Source: Proteobacteria bacterium ST_bin14
Lineage (GTDB): Bacteria; Pseudomonadota; Alphaproteobacteria; Sphingomonadales; Sphingomonadaceae
Direction of reading: 5' to 3'
Assembly (NCBI GenBank): GCA_002083655.1
Contig: MSXR01000003.1
Coordinates: 62,001 to 126,000 of the forward strand
Length of the DNA stretch: 64,000 nt
The notes below the pieces were generated by a model that made no database searches, was not told the DNA's origin, and was given only the letters and a program-made list of their open reading frames with translations. Positions 35,243 to 44,405 of the stretch are shown here, piece after piece. The translations under genes were made by a program, and so were the position numbers. The first letter of the stretch is position 1. The number at the start of each line of letters is the position of its first letter.

Positions 35243-36421
35243 TTAGCGGCGCTTGCCCCACCCCGGCGGTGGCGCGTGATTCAGCCGCGCCTCCGGGATC
35301 GCCGCGCGGATCTTCGCGGCGAAGCTGCGAAGGCACACCTCGCTCCGCCCGATCGGCCCCACCGTAAAACTCTCTGATGCCATCCCCGCCTGCACGCGGG
35401 TGATCAGCCAAGTGTCTTCGGCATTCACATGGCGGTTGATGCGATCATTGGCATAGCGCGCCAGTTTCATCTCGCGTCGTTCATCGGGCAGCGCAAACGC
35501 CATCATCCGCAGCACCGATTGGGTCGGGCTGATCGGCAGCCACTGCATGAAATCGACCTGATCGGGATAAAGGTCGAAGGCCATGTTCGGCCATAGCTTA
35601 TAGTATAGCCATAATCGCTGGTTCGCCTCTGGCAGATGGTCTGCGCGGGGTACGTATGTCTGGTAGAAGCGTTCCCACCAATCGGCGGAGGGGCGATCGA
35701 CCAGATAGCCCGACATCTTGTCGGCAAAGGGCTGCGCTTCGATCGCATAGCTTTTGCCGAACAACCGGGTGAGGCCGGGATGCGCGACCGGGATGTGGAG
35801 ATTGTCCGAATAATTGTCGCCAATATTCTTCCAGTTGACCGCGCGGTCACGGGTGTAAGCGGGGGTGATCGTCCGCAGGTCTTCAAACCGATATGGCTCG
35901 ATCTCATGCGCGTAGGGAGCCATCATGTCGGCCACCGATGGCCCGCCATCGTCCTTCAGGCGAACGAACACGAAGCCGCGCCAGATTTCTAATCCGACCG
36001 CAAACAGCCCCTGTCCGCGCTTGTCGAGCATGGGATAGTCGGCGCTCACGGGCACACCGGTAAGGCTGCCATCAAGCTCATAGCTCCAGGCGTGATAGGG
36101 GCAGATGATCTTTTTGGCGCAGCCGCCATTGCCCTCCAGCAAGCGCATCGCGCGGTGGCGGCATACATTGGTGAACGCGCGCGCCCTGCCGTCCTCGCCG
36201 CGCACGACGATCACGCTCTCTCCCGCATAATCGATCGACCGCCACTCGCCGGGGGTCGCCAGATCGCTCTCGTGGCACACGATCTGCCATGACGGGCGGA
36301 TGACGCGGGCAATCTCTGCGTCCAGGAAATCGGGGTCGGTATAGGTCCAGCCGGGCAGGCCCCAATCGGCATCCGGGTCGGTTTCGGCAATCAGTGCGGC
36401 AGGCGCTGGCTGATCCTGCAT
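35243..36421 (-). CDS. Rieske-type aromatic ring-hydroxylating oxygenase, alpha subunit
   Basis: This 392-residue oxygenase subunit has an N-terminal Rieske domain with CRH...CPYHAW (CxHx15-17CxxH near residues 83-105) for the 2Fe-2S cluster. The C-terminal catalytic domain has the mononuclear iron segment NWKNIGDNYSDNLHIPVAHPGL near 195-216 (Asp and two His). The substrate cannot be read; no beta subunit or reductase lies nearby. The start is taken as ATG 36421 behind GGGGGAG; an in-frame extension to 36460 lacks support. It is divergent from the B12 riboswitch region. Confidence 0.92.
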   Translation of the reverse strand: MQDQPAPAALIAETDPDADWGLPGWTYTDPDFLDAEIARVIRPSWQIVCHESDLATPGEWRSIDYAGESVIVVRGEDGRARAFTNVCRHRAMRLLEGNGGCAKKIICPYHAWSYELDGSLTGVPVSADYPMLDKRGQGLFAVGLEIWRGFVFVRLKDDGGPSVADMMAPYAHEIEPYRFEDLRTITPAYTRDRAVNWKNIGDNYSDNLHIPVAHPGLTRLFGKSYAIEAQPFADKMSGYLVDRPSADWWERFYQTYVPRADHLPEANQRLWLYYKLWPNMAFDLYPDQVDFMQWLPISPTQSVLRMMAFALPDERREMKLARYANDRINRHVNAEDTWLITRVQAGMASESFTVGPIGRSEVCLRSFAAKIRAAIPEARLNHAPPPGWGKRR

Positions 36422-36587
36422 TGGCGGCGCTCCCCCGGCCCATGGAACGGCCCGTTGCACTTGTTTAGCGCCGATTTGACGCCGCTGTCAGCAGCGATGT
36501 CAACCGCCAACCGATGCTTGTTGCAACCATTCCGACCGGCCTGCCGCTTGTCAAACCTGTTGCGTAGTGCGCGCCACGAGCATATTC

Positions 36588-36775
36588 AGGCGGTGCGTCA
36601 GGTTCCCCGAAAGGGGAATAATAGGGAACGCGGAACCAGGGATTCTCCCTGTAAACCGTGGCTGTCCCCGCAACTGTGACCGGTGAGTGGTCGCCTGTGA
36701 AATGCCACTGGGTGCATCTGCATCCGGGAAGGTGAGGCGAACATGATGATCCGGGAGCCAGGAGACCTGCCTGAC
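36588..36775 (+). ncRNA. Cobalamin (adenosylcobalamin/B12) riboswitch
   Basis: The 5' leader of the B12-uptake operon contains the conserved parts of a cobalamin riboswitch in order: GGTGCGTCAGGTTCC, AATAATAGGGAACGCGG, CTGTCCCCGCAACTGTGACC near 36662-36681, GCCACTGG, CCGGGAAGGTG, and the B12 box GAGCCAGGAGACCTGCC near 36755-36771. The receptor start lies 160 bases downstream, leaving room for an expression platform. Binding of cobalamin would lower expression of btuB-F-C-D. The 514-bp gap 36422-36935 otherwise holds only this element and unassigned promoter sequence. Confidence 0.95.
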
Positions 36776-36935
36776 GCCGTCGGTCCTTTGCGCGGACGGG
36801 GTGTTCAGCGCGATCGAGGTTTTTCCTCGTGTGACGACATACGGTCGGGGTGGCGCGTGTGGGGGTATCCCCGCCGTGACGCGGTGGTGCCTATGCGCGC
36901 GCTCGCCCCTTGTTGTTGGTCAAGGGAGAACGCCC

Positions 36936-38867
36936 ATGGTGCGCCTATATTTTTCAATCATTCTATCTGTTGTTTCGTTCGTTAATGCGGCTCCCGCAAT
37001 TGCCGAGGACACCGCTTTGCCGCCCAGCGATAACGCTGAAGACATCGTCGTCACCGCCAACCGCGCACCCGAGCGACTATCGCGCATCGGCCAATCAGTG
37101 ACGGTGATTGACGCAGAGACGCTGAAAACCCGACAAACCGCCATTCTGACGGACATTTTGCGCGACGTGCCGGGGCTTAGCGTGGCGCGCAATGGCGGTG
37201 TCGGCGGTACAACGTCGGTGTTTATTCGCGGTGCCGAAAGCGCCCAGACCGTGGCGCTGATCGATGGGGTGAAGCTCAACGATCCGTCGTCGCCCGGCGG
37301 CGGTTTCAATTTCGGCAATCTGCTGGTCGGGAATATCGACCGGATAGAGGTGCTGCGCGGGCCATCATCGGTGCTGTGGGGCAGCCAGGCGATTGGCGGC
37401 GTGATCAACCTGATCACTACCAAGCCGACCGAGAAGCTGACGATACATGCGCGCGGCGAATATGGCTATCGCGGCACTGGTCAGGTGGTTGGCAATGTTG
37501 CGGGCAAGGCCGGGCCCCTGTCGATCAGCGGTGGGGGCGGATATTTCACCACTGACGGCATATCGTCATTCAGCGAGGCGCGCGGCGGGCGCGAACGCGA
37601 CGGCTATCGCAATTTCGGTGCAAACCTGAACGTCAACTTGGCGCTGACCAACGATATCTCGCTGGATGCGCGGGGCTATTATTCTGACGGTCGCGTTGGG
37701 ATTGACGGTTTCGCGCCGCCAACTTTTGCGTTCGGCGATACGCGCGAGGTTAGCTTCACCCGCGAATTTGTAGGGTATCTGGGGGGCAATGTTGCGCTGT
37801 TTGACGGGCGATTCCGCAACCGCTTTGGTTTTGCCTATACCGATACCACGCGCCGTAACGAGGATCCGGATGGCGCGCCGGTCGTGACCTTTACCGGCAA
37901 GGGACGCAACGAGCGGTTTGAGTATCAGGGGGTGGCCGATGTTACAGACGCGGTACAGGCGACCTTTGGGCTTGAACGCGAAACGTCGCGCTTCAATTCG
38001 ACCAGCTTTGGCGGGCCGCTGACGGTCGGCCGGGCGCGGTTGGACAGCATTTATGGCCAGATTGGCGTCACACCGCTGACTGGCCTGACCGTCACCGGCG
38101 GGGTGCGGCATGATGACCATGATCGTTTTGGCGGTGCGACCACATTTGCAGCGAGCGGCGTATATTCGCCAAATGGTGGCAAGACGACGGTGCGGGCGAG
38201 CTATAGCGAAGGTTTCAAGGCGCCGTCGCTGTTCCAGTTGCAAAGCGATTTTGGCAACCAACTGCTCCGTCCAGAACGCGCCGCGGGCTGGGACGCTGGA
38301 ATCACCCAGCGTGCGCTTGGCGGCGCATTGGAGGCGAGTGCCACCTATTTCCATCGCAAATCGACCGATTTGATCGACTTCATTTCGTGCCCCGTCCAAA
38401 CCGGTATTTGCGCCAATCGACCCTTTGGAACCTTCGACAATGTCAGCCGCGCGGTGTCGCAGGGGGTGGAGGTGGGGCTAAAGCTGCGCCCGGTCGAGGC
38501 GCTGCAGTTTCAGGCCAATTACACTTATCTCGATGCCCAGAACCGGTCGGTTGGTAGCGCGACCTTTGGCAGGCGGTTGCTGCGCCGCCCGAGCCAGAGC
38601 GTGAATGCATCGGTCGATTATCGCTGGGATTTTGGGCTGACAACGGGGGCGACAGTAACCTCAATCGGAAACAGCTTTGACAATGCGGCTAATACCCGGC
38701 GCATCCCCGGCTATGTTCTTACCGATATCCGTGCGGCCTTCCCGGTCTTCAGCCAGGCAGAGGTTTATGGGCGGATCGAAAATCTGTTCGATGAACGTTA
38801 TGAAACGGTGCCGCAGTTCGGGTCGCCCGGCCGTGCGGCATATGTTGGGGTGCGGGTTCGATATTGA
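36936..38867 (+). CDS. btuB: TonB-dependent vitamin B12 receptor BtuB
   Basis: This 643-residue outer-membrane TonB-dependent receptor imports cobalamin. The signal peptide ends near ...AAPAIAED (about residue 22), followed by the TonB box region EDIVVTANRAPE and the plug domain with VPGLSVARNGGVGGTTSVFIRGAE, then IDRIEVLRGPSSVLWGSQAIGGVINL. The beta barrel fills the rest and ends YVGVRVRY with the terminal aromatic residue. The riboswitch upstream and btuFCD downstream fix the substrate. ATG 36936 is preferred because AAGGGAG precedes it; the frame is open from 36801. Confidence 0.93.
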   Translation: MVRLYFSIILSVVSFVNAAPAIAEDTALPPSDNAEDIVVTANRAPERLSRIGQSVTVIDAETLKTRQTAILTDILRDVPGLSVARNGGVGGTTSVFIRGAESAQTVALIDGVKLNDPSSPGGGFNFGNLLVGNIDRIEVLRGPSSVLWGSQAIGGVINLITTKPTEKLTIHARGEYGYRGTGQVVGNVAGKAGPLSISGGGGYFTTDGISSFSEARGGRERDGYRNFGANLNVNLALTNDISLDARGYYSDGRVGIDGFAPPTFAFGDTREVSFTREFVGYLGGNVALFDGRFRNRFGFAYTDTTRRNEDPDGAPVVTFTGKGRNERFEYQGVADVTDAVQATFGLERETSRFNSTSFGGPLTVGRARLDSIYGQIGVTPLTGLTVTGGVRHDDHDRFGGATTFAASGVYSPNGGKTTVRASYSEGFKAPSLFQLQSDFGNQLLRPERAAGWDAGITQRALGGALEASATYFHRKSTDLIDFISCPVQTGICANRPFGTFDNVSRAVSQGVEVGLKLRPVEALQFQANYTYLDAQNRSVGSATFGRRLLRRPSQSVNASVDYRWDFGLTTGATVTSIGNSFDNAANTRRIPGYVLTDIRAAFPVFSQAEVYGRIENLFDERYETVPQFGSPGRAAYVGVRVRY

Positions 38868-39709
38868 TGCGCATAGCAATCCTGGTGCTGGTGTTGCTGG
38901 TTGGCGGGTGCGGGGCGGCGGGTTCTGCGCCCGCCCCAACCCGCGCCGATTCGAGCAAGCGGGCGTCGCGGATTGTGTCGATTAATCCGTGCATCGACGC
39001 TGTGTTGATGCGCGTTGCCGATGCGGCACAAATCACCGCGATCAGCCATTATTCGCGAGACCCGCGCGCAACATCAATCCCGATCGCGGTGGCCCGGCGG
39101 TTCCGCGCCACGTCGGGCACGGCAGAGGAGATATTGGCGCTTCGCCCTGATCTGGTGTTGCTGAGCGGGGCATTGCCCCCCGCAACGGCCGTGGCGTTGG
39201 CGCGATTGCATGTCCGCACACTGGAACTGCCGCTGCCACAAAGCCTAGCAGAAAGTGAGGCGCAGGTTCGAACGATTGCCAATGCCGTTGGGCAGCCGGA
39301 GCGCGGCGCCGTGCTTGCCGGGCGAATTGCAACGGCGGTGCGCCGGGCCCAACCACCGCAAGGGGCACCGGTGCCTGCGCTCATCTGGCAGGGCGGCGGG
39401 CTGGTACCAGCTGGCGGGACATTACCCGATGAAATGTTGCGCGCGGCGGGTTTCGTCAATCTGGGGGCGGCTTATGGGCTGAAGAATTGGGACATCCTGC
39501 CGATGGAATATCTGGTGGCAAAGCCGCCAGATGTGCTGCTGACGGCGCAACATTCGGGGCGTGATGATCGGCAGCTTGGCCACCCGGTGATGCGGCGGCT
39601 GCGTGACCGTATTGCGGTGCGCGATTTTCCTGAACGGCTGCTCTTCTGCGGCGGGCCGACGATTATTGATGTCATGAACCGGCTGAGTGCTGTTCGGCGG
39701 TCGCTATGA
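38867..39709 (+). CDS. btuF: Cobalamin ABC transporter substrate-binding lipoprotein BtuF
   Basis: This 280-residue periplasmic binding protein has an N-terminal lipobox (LLVGGC, cysteine near residue 16), so it is probably membrane-anchored. The fold is the class III type: SRIVSINPCIDAVLMRVADAAQITAISHYSRDP near 34-66, LRPDLVLLSG near 93, and ALIWQGGGLVPAGGTLPDEMLRAAGFVNLG near 170-199. It delivers cobalamin to BtuCD. Its ATG overlaps the btuB stop (TGATG-type, one base), and its TGA overlaps the btuC start. Confidence 0.88.
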   Translation: MRIAILVLVLLVGGCGAAGSAPAPTRADSSKRASRIVSINPCIDAVLMRVADAAQITAISHYSRDPRATSIPIAVARRFRATSGTAEEILALRPDLVLLSGALPPATAVALARLHVRTLELPLPQSLAESEAQVRTIANAVGQPERGAVLAGRIATAVRRAQPPQGAPVPALIWQGGGLVPAGGTLPDEMLRAAGFVNLGAAYGLKNWDILPMEYLVAKPPDVLLTAQHSGRDDRQLGHPVMRRLRDRIAVRDFPERLLFCGGPTIIDVMNRLSAVRRSL

Positions 39710-40677
39710 AGCGTGCGCTCAGCCTGAACCTGCTGCTATGTGTCGGCATCATGCTCGCGCTGTTGCTGTCGGTGATTGCCGGAAAGGTCTGGGTGCCGTG
39801 GACCGCATGGCTAAGCGATGACCCGCGCTGGTTGATTATCCTGGAATTGCGCCTCCCGCGCACAGTTTTGGCCGCGGTGGTCGGGGCGGGCCTGGGCCTG
39901 TCTGGCGCGGCAATGCAGGGCTATTTGCGCAATCCGCTGGCGGATCCCGGGCTGTTTGGCGTGTCATCGGGTGCAGCGTTGGGCGCGGTGATCTCGCTTT
40001 ATTTCGGCTTTGCTGCCCAGGCTTGGCTGTTGCCGCTGTTCGCGCTGGCGGGCGCGGCGGGGGCGATGGCTTTGCTCGCCTTGCTGGTGGGGCGATCGGC
40101 AAGTCTAATCGTGTTCACGCTCGCGGGGGTCATCCTGTCCAGCCTGGCGGGGTCGTTAACGGCGTTGGCGATCAGCCTGTCACCCACCCCCTTTGCAACG
40201 TCAGAGATCGTAACATGGCTGATGGGCGCCCTTACCGATCGGAGCTGGGATGATGTGTGGATTGCGCTGCCGATCACTGGGATAGGGGCGGCGCTGCTGG
40301 CGATAACGGGGCGCGCGCTCGATGCGCTGACGTTGGGGGAAGGTGCAGCGCGATCCATGGGGGTTGATCCGTTGCGGCTGCAGATACTGATCGTCCTGGG
40401 CGTGGGACTGTGCGTTGGGGCTTCTGTGGCAACTGCAGGCGTGATTGGCTTTGTGGGGTTGATGGTGCCCCACCTGGTGCGTCCGTTTGCCGGGAACCGC
40501 CCATCGGCGGTGCTGCTGCCATCCGCGCTTGGCGGTGCGCTGTTGCTTCTGCTCGCCGACAGCCTGGTGCGCGCCATGCCAATCGTCACCGAATTGCGGC
40601 TGGGGATTGCGATGTCGTTGCTCGGCGGGCCTTTTTTCTTCGTTCTGCTCCTCAAGATGCGGCGGGGGCTCGCATGA
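39706..40677 (+). CDS. btuC: Cobalamin ABC transporter permease BtuC (FecCD family)
   Basis: This 323-residue permease with about nine to ten membrane helices belongs to the FecCD/BtuC family. Markers are LRLPRTVLAAVVGAGLGLSGAAMQGYLRNPLADPGLFGVSSGAALGAV (about 46-93) and GVIGFVGLMVPHLVRPFAGNRP near 245-266, where the L-loop contacts the ATPase. It pairs as a homodimer with BtuD in the inner membrane. Both ends overlap neighbouring genes by four bases (ATGA). Confidence 0.94.
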   Translation: MKRALSLNLLLCVGIMLALLLSVIAGKVWVPWTAWLSDDPRWLIILELRLPRTVLAAVVGAGLGLSGAAMQGYLRNPLADPGLFGVSSGAALGAVISLYFGFAAQAWLLPLFALAGAAGAMALLALLVGRSASLIVFTLAGVILSSLAGSLTALAISLSPTPFATSEIVTWLMGALTDRSWDDVWIALPITGIGAALLAITGRALDALTLGEGAARSMGVDPLRLQILIVLGVGLCVGASVATAGVIGFVGLMVPHLVRPFAGNRPSAVLLPSALGGALLLLLADSLVRAMPIVTELRLGIAMSLLGGPFFFVLLLKMRRGLA

Positions 40678-41504
40678 CGGCCGTTACGCAGGTACGCCCC
40701 CCTGAATCGCTAACCGCTGAATCATTGTCACTGACGGTGCAGGGCGCGGTGATCCTCAATTCTATCAGCGCGAGGTTTATGCCGGGGGAGGTAACGGTCG
40801 TTCTCGGCCCGAATGGGGCGGGCAAGTCGACGCTGCTCGCTTGCCTTGCCGGGCTGCGCGCTGCCGATGCGGGTGATGTATTGATCGGTGGCGTTTCGCG
40901 CGCCAAAATTGATCGACGTGCGTTGGCCAGGCAGATTGGCTTCCTGCCACAAAGCGCCGACGTCCACTGGGACATTGATGTGCAAACTTTGGTGGCGCTC
41001 GGTCGTTTCCCGCATCGCGGGCGGTGGGGCGAAACGGCGGCAGATCACGCTGCAGTTGCGCAGGCGATGGCGGCGACTGACGTGACGCGCTTCGCTGAGC
41101 GTCGGGTCAACACGCTATCCGGCGGGGAGCGGGCACGGCTGCTGCTGGCGCGGGTGCTGGCGGGTGAGCCGCAATGGTTGCTGGCGGATGAGCCGCTTGC
41201 CAATCTTGATCCAGCGCATCAGCTTGACGGGCTTGATTGCCTGCGCAGGGTTGCGGCGGCCGGGGCTGGCGTTGTTGTGGTGTTACACGATTTGAATCAT
41301 GCCGCCCGCGTTGCAGATCAGCTACTGCTGCTCCGCAACGGTCATGTGATCGCGCACGGCCCACCGGAAAGCGTGCTGACCGAAGAATTGATTGCGAAAA
41401 CTTACGGCGTCACCAGCCATATCGGCACGACACCAGACGGGCAGCGCTTCATCGTGCCCAGTGCGCGACAGACACTATCCGCAGCCAATACGCAGATCGC
41501 CTGA
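40674..41504 (+). CDS. btuD: Cobalamin ABC transporter ATPase BtuD
   Basis: This 276-residue ATPase drives BtuC. It has Walker A GPNGAGKST (about residues 46-54), the Q-loop IGFLPQSADVHWDIDV, signature LSGGERARLLLARVLAG near 145, Walker B WLLADEPLANLD near 166 and the switch histidine VVLHDLNHAARVAD. The FepC/BtuD-type C-terminus includes ELIAKTYGV. The start is ATG 40674 in an ATGA overlap with btuC; the frame is open from 40410, but that part lies inside btuC. It is the last gene of the B12 operon. Confidence 0.93.
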   Translation: MTAVTQVRPPESLTAESLSLTVQGAVILNSISARFMPGEVTVVLGPNGAGKSTLLACLAGLRAADAGDVLIGGVSRAKIDRRALARQIGFLPQSADVHWDIDVQTLVALGRFPHRGRWGETAADHAAVAQAMAATDVTRFAERRVNTLSGGERARLLLARVLAGEPQWLLADEPLANLDPAHQLDGLDCLRRVAAAGAGVVVVLHDLNHAARVADQLLLLRNGHVIAHGPPESVLTEELIAKTYGVTSHIGTTPDGQRFIVPSARQTLSAANTQIA

Positions 41505-41523
41505 AGGTCTGAAAGAAGAAAAC

Positions 41524-41605
<82 letters not shown>

Positions 41606-41691
41606 GGTCAGCGCCTAGCAAAGGCAGCGGCGCAGCGCCAGATTTTTTCGGCAGTGATTGCCGGTGCCGTCGAATCGTCGGCAAAGCTGCA

Positions 41692-42090
41692 TCAAGGCGT
41701 GTTCAGGGTAATTTGTTGAAAGGGGCCAATCGGGCAGCGAGCGCCGCTGCCGATCGGGTTCAAATACAATACGGTGATGATATCAGTCGCACACAGCCTG
41801 TCGAGTGCGGTTGAATAGCCAAACCGTTCCTGAAATCCAAGGCCAGGGCACCCGCCCTTGATCGTGGCGCGGTAGATTTTGCCGCCGACCAGCTTGAAAT
41901 CAATCACCGAATCATTGCGGACATAGGTGTCGCGAATCAGGCGATTGGGAATGCAAGTTTCAGGTTTGCCAACCGGTGTGGCGGCCGGCGCGGCATTGCG
42001 ATCACGCGCGCTGCCGCTGCCTGCCGCCAGCCCCATGCCGCCGATCAGCGTCAGCCCGGTGGCGGCAGCAAACAAGACCCGGCGATTCAT
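41692..42090 (-). CDS. Secreted protein resembling DUF6491
   Basis: This 132-residue protein has a signal peptide (MNRRVLFAAATGLTLIGGMGLAAG). The mature domain contains ETCIPNRLIRDTYVRNDSVIDFKLVGGKIYRATIKGGCPGLGFQERFGYST and LCATDIITVLY. The cysteine, GGCPGL and C-x-D pattern resembles DUF6491 proteins, periplasmic proteins of unknown function common in this lineage. It lies 3 bp downstream of nth and probably shares its transcript. Confidence 0.75.
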   Translation of the reverse strand: MNRRVLFAAATGLTLIGGMGLAAGSGSARDRNAAPAATPVGKPETCIPNRLIRDTYVRNDSVIDFKLVGGKIYRATIKGGCPGLGFQERFGYSTALDRLCATDIITVLYLNPIGSGARCPIGPFQQITLNTP

Positions 42091-42093
42091 CGA

Positions 42094-42771
42094 TTACTCC
42101 TTTTGCCCGGCCAATGCGTTCTTTGCCCGTTTGGCGGGCAGGGGCGTTTTAGCCTTGAACGCGCACAAATCGCTGACGCCGCACCGCCAGCATTCGGGAG
42201 TGCGCGCCTTGCACACATATCTGCCGTGCAAGATTAACCAGTGATGAGCGTGAACCCGGAAGGGTGCGGGGGTGCCCTTGTCGAGCTTTTTCTCCACCGC
42301 GAGCGGGGTTTTCCCCGGTGCGAGCCCGGTGCGGTTGCCAACGCGAAAGATGTGTGTGTCGACGGCGAATGTTTCTGCGCCAAAGGCTACGTTCATCACC
42401 ACATTTGCGGTCTTTCGTCCCACCCCGGCAAGCTTTTCCAGCGCATCACGGTCAGCGGGCACCACGCCGCCATGGTTGGCGATCAACGCTTCGCTAAGCG
42501 CGATGACGTTTTTGGCCTTGGTGTTGAACAGGCCAATCGTTTTGATGTGCTCCTTCAACCCCTCCTCGCCCAGCGCGACCATTTTGGCGGGGCTGTCGAC
42601 GGATGCGAACAGCGCACGGGTGGCCTTGTTGACGCCGACATCGGTGGCCTGTGCGGACAGCACGACGGCTACCAGCAGTTGATAGGGGTTGCCTGATTCG
42701 AGCTCGGTTTCCGGGTGCGGGTTATCCGCCGCCAGCCGGGCATAGAAATCGATAATATCGGCCTTCTTCAA
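42094..42771 (-). CDS. nth: Endonuclease III
   Basis: Nth is a bifunctional DNA glycosylase/AP lyase that removes oxidised pyrimidines. The 225-residue product includes LLVAVVLSAQATDVGVNKAT (about 35-54), the helix-hairpin-helix LEKLAGVGRKTANVVMNVAFG with the catalytic Lys near 122, VDTHIFRVGNRTGLA with the catalytic Asp, and the 4Fe-4S cluster pattern CKARTPECWRCGVSDLC (C-x6-C-x2-C-x5-C). The start is TTG 42771, overlapping the dapB stop (TTGA). The frame continues upstream inside dapB without family similarity. Confidence 0.95.
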   Translation of the reverse strand: MKKADIIDFYARLAADNPHPETELESGNPYQLLVAVVLSAQATDVGVNKATRALFASVDSPAKMVALGEEGLKEHIKTIGLFNTKAKNVIALSEALIANHGGVVPADRDALEKLAGVGRKTANVVMNVAFGAETFAVDTHIFRVGNRTGLAPGKTPLAVEKKLDKGTPAPFRVHAHHWLILHGRYVCKARTPECWRCGVSDLCAFKAKTPLPAKRAKNALAGQKE

Positions 42772-43496
42772 ATGCCGAGAACCTGCGCCATCGAATAGCT
42801 GCCCGCGGGTTTCCCGACGAGCCACAGCGCGGCGGTGATCGCCCCGTGCGCAAATATTGCTCGATCCTCGGCACGGTGGCCAAGTTCGATCCGCTCGCCA
42901 TTGCCCGCAAAGATCACGTGGTGATCACCCGCTACCGTGCCGCCGCGTAACGAGGACAGGCCAATCGTTCCCTGAGCACGATCGCCGCTTAGCCCTGCGC
43001 GGCTCATGACGCTGACATCGCCCAGCGCGATGCCGCGCCCGGCCGCTGCCGCTTCACCCAGCATTTGCGCAGTGCCGGACGGGGCATCCACCTTGGCGCG
43101 GTGATGCATTTCGATAATCTCGATATCCCAGCTTGCATCCAGCCGGGCGGCGGCTTCACGGACCAGTCGGGCGAGTAACGTAACGCCCAGCGAGGTATTG
43201 CCGGTTTGCAGAACCGCAATGTCCTGTGCCGCTTCAGAAATCAGCGTGCGGTGGCTTTGGTTGATGCCGGTGGTGCCGATCAAGATTGGCGTACCCGCGG
43301 CGCGAGCGGCGGCCAGGTTGGCGGGCAGGGCACCCGGCACGGTGAAATCGACAAGCACATCGGCAATTCTGGCCAGCGGTGCGGGGTCTCCGCCAGCGTC
43401 AATGCCCCCGGCGAGCGCGGCGCCATAGTCGGGCAGAGCCGCCGCGATGGCGTGCCCCATGCGTCCTGCGCTACCATAAATGCCGATTGCTGCCAC
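42768..43496 (-). CDS. dapB: 4-hydroxy-tetrahydrodipicolinate reductase
   Basis: DapB performs the second dedicated step of diaminopimelate and lysine synthesis. From GTG 43496, which has GGAG six bases upstream, the product has 242 residues and starts directly with the nucleotide-binding motif AAIGIYGSAGRMG. Other hallmarks are VDFTVPGALPANLAAA, GTTGI, and EIIEMHHRAKVDAPSGTA near residue 140, which carries the catalytic His-His and Lys. The longer frame from TTG 43508 places its start directly against a GAGGA, too close for a ribosome site. Its stop overlaps the TTG start of nth. Confidence 0.95.
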   Translation of the reverse strand: MAAIGIYGSAGRMGHAIAAALPDYGAALAGGIDAGGDPAPLARIADVLVDFTVPGALPANLAAARAAGTPILIGTTGINQSHRTLISEAAQDIAVLQTGNTSLGVTLLARLVREAAARLDASWDIEIIEMHHRAKVDAPSGTAQMLGEAAAAGRGIALGDVSVMSRAGLSGDRAQGTIGLSSLRGGTVAGDHHVIFAGNGERIELGHRAEDRAIFAHGAITAALWLVGKPAGSYSMAQVLGI

Positions 43497-43694
43497 GTGA
43501 TGCTCCAATCCTCGATCTCATCTGCCCGCGCGGTGGTGCATCGCTGCGACACCGGCGCCCGGATTCAATTGTCGCCCCCGAGTGGCGCAAATGACAGAAA
43601 GCAGCGCGCGGCAACAGACCCATGTCATCGTATTTTGTCAAAAAACCGCCCAGTCCGGCCGCAGCATCGATGGCGTTGGAGGCGGCTCAGCGAT

Positions 43695-44405
43695 ATGTTT
43701 AGCGACATGAGCCCGCAATCAACGATCGTGATCCTGACTGGGGCCGGCATTTCCGCCGAAAGTGGTATTGCCACCTTTCGCGGACCAGGCGGCCTGTGGG
43801 AGGGGCACCGGGTGGAGGATGTGTGCACGCCCGATGCGCTCGCGCGTGATCCGGTGCTGGTCCACCGTTTTTATGATGCGCGACGTGCAGCGCTGGCCGA
43901 TGTTGTGCCGAATGCGGCGCACAAGGCGCTAGCGCTGCTTGATGCGGCGTGGCCGGGTGATGTGTTGATCGTGACACAAAATGTTGACGATTTGCATGAG
44001 CGCGCGGGCGCACGGCGGTTGCTGCACATGCACGGCGAACTGTTGTCGGCGCTGTGCACGGCTTGTGCTGGTCGGCAGGAGTGGGCGGGCAGCCTGCCAC
44101 CGGGCGGCCAGTGCCGGGCCTGCGGCGCTGCCGCGCTGCGGCCTGACATCGTGTTTTTTGGTGAAATGCCGTACCAGATGGACCGGATAGCGGCGCTGCT
44201 GGCGCGCGCTGATCTGTTCGTGTCGATCGGCACATCAGGCGCTGTCTATCCGGCAGCGGGCTTTGTTCAGACGGCGCGGAATTTTGGCGCACAGACGCTG
44301 GAGCTGAATCTTGAGCCGTCTGAGGGCAGCGTGTTTTTTAGCGAAACTCGGCTGGGCGCGGCGAGCGTGCTGGTGCCTGAATGGGTCGATGGCTTGCTGG
44401 GTTAA
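43695..44405 (+). CDS. cobB: NAD-dependent protein deacylase, sirtuin CobB
   Basis: This 236-residue sirtuin removes acyl groups from protein lysines using NAD. The NAD-binding start is VILTGAGISAESGIATFRGPGGLWEG (about residues 11-36), followed by TQNVDDLHERAG near 92, the catalytic His in HMHGEL near 110, and four zinc cysteines (CTAC and CRAC). The class III (desuccinylase type) markers Tyr and Arg are present in YDARRAALADV. GGAGG precedes ATG 43695 by 12 bases; ATG 43707 is an alternative. The stop overlaps the nitrilase gene tail to tail by four bases. Confidence 0.93.
   Translation: MFSDMSPQSTIVILTGAGISAESGIATFRGPGGLWEGHRVEDVCTPDALARDPVLVHRFYDARRAALADVVPNAAHKALALLDAAWPGDVLIVTQNVDDLHERAGARRLLHMHGELLSALCTACAGRQEWAGSLPPGGQCRACGAAALRPDIVFFGEMPYQMDRIAALLARADLFVSIGTSGAVYPAAGFVQTARNFGAQTLELNLEPSEGSVFFSETRLGAASVLVPEWVDGLLG

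Noticed and set aside
41629..41648. GGCG-CAG-CGCC hairpin followed by T6 after the tRNA gene
   Set aside because: The stem is only four base pairs; too weak to call as the btuD terminator.
43622..43702. 26-codon frame MSSYFVKKPPSPAAASMALE... ending inside the cobB start region
   Set aside because: There is no ribosome site and it could be a chance frame in a short leader. It would favour the second cobB ATG (43707) if real.
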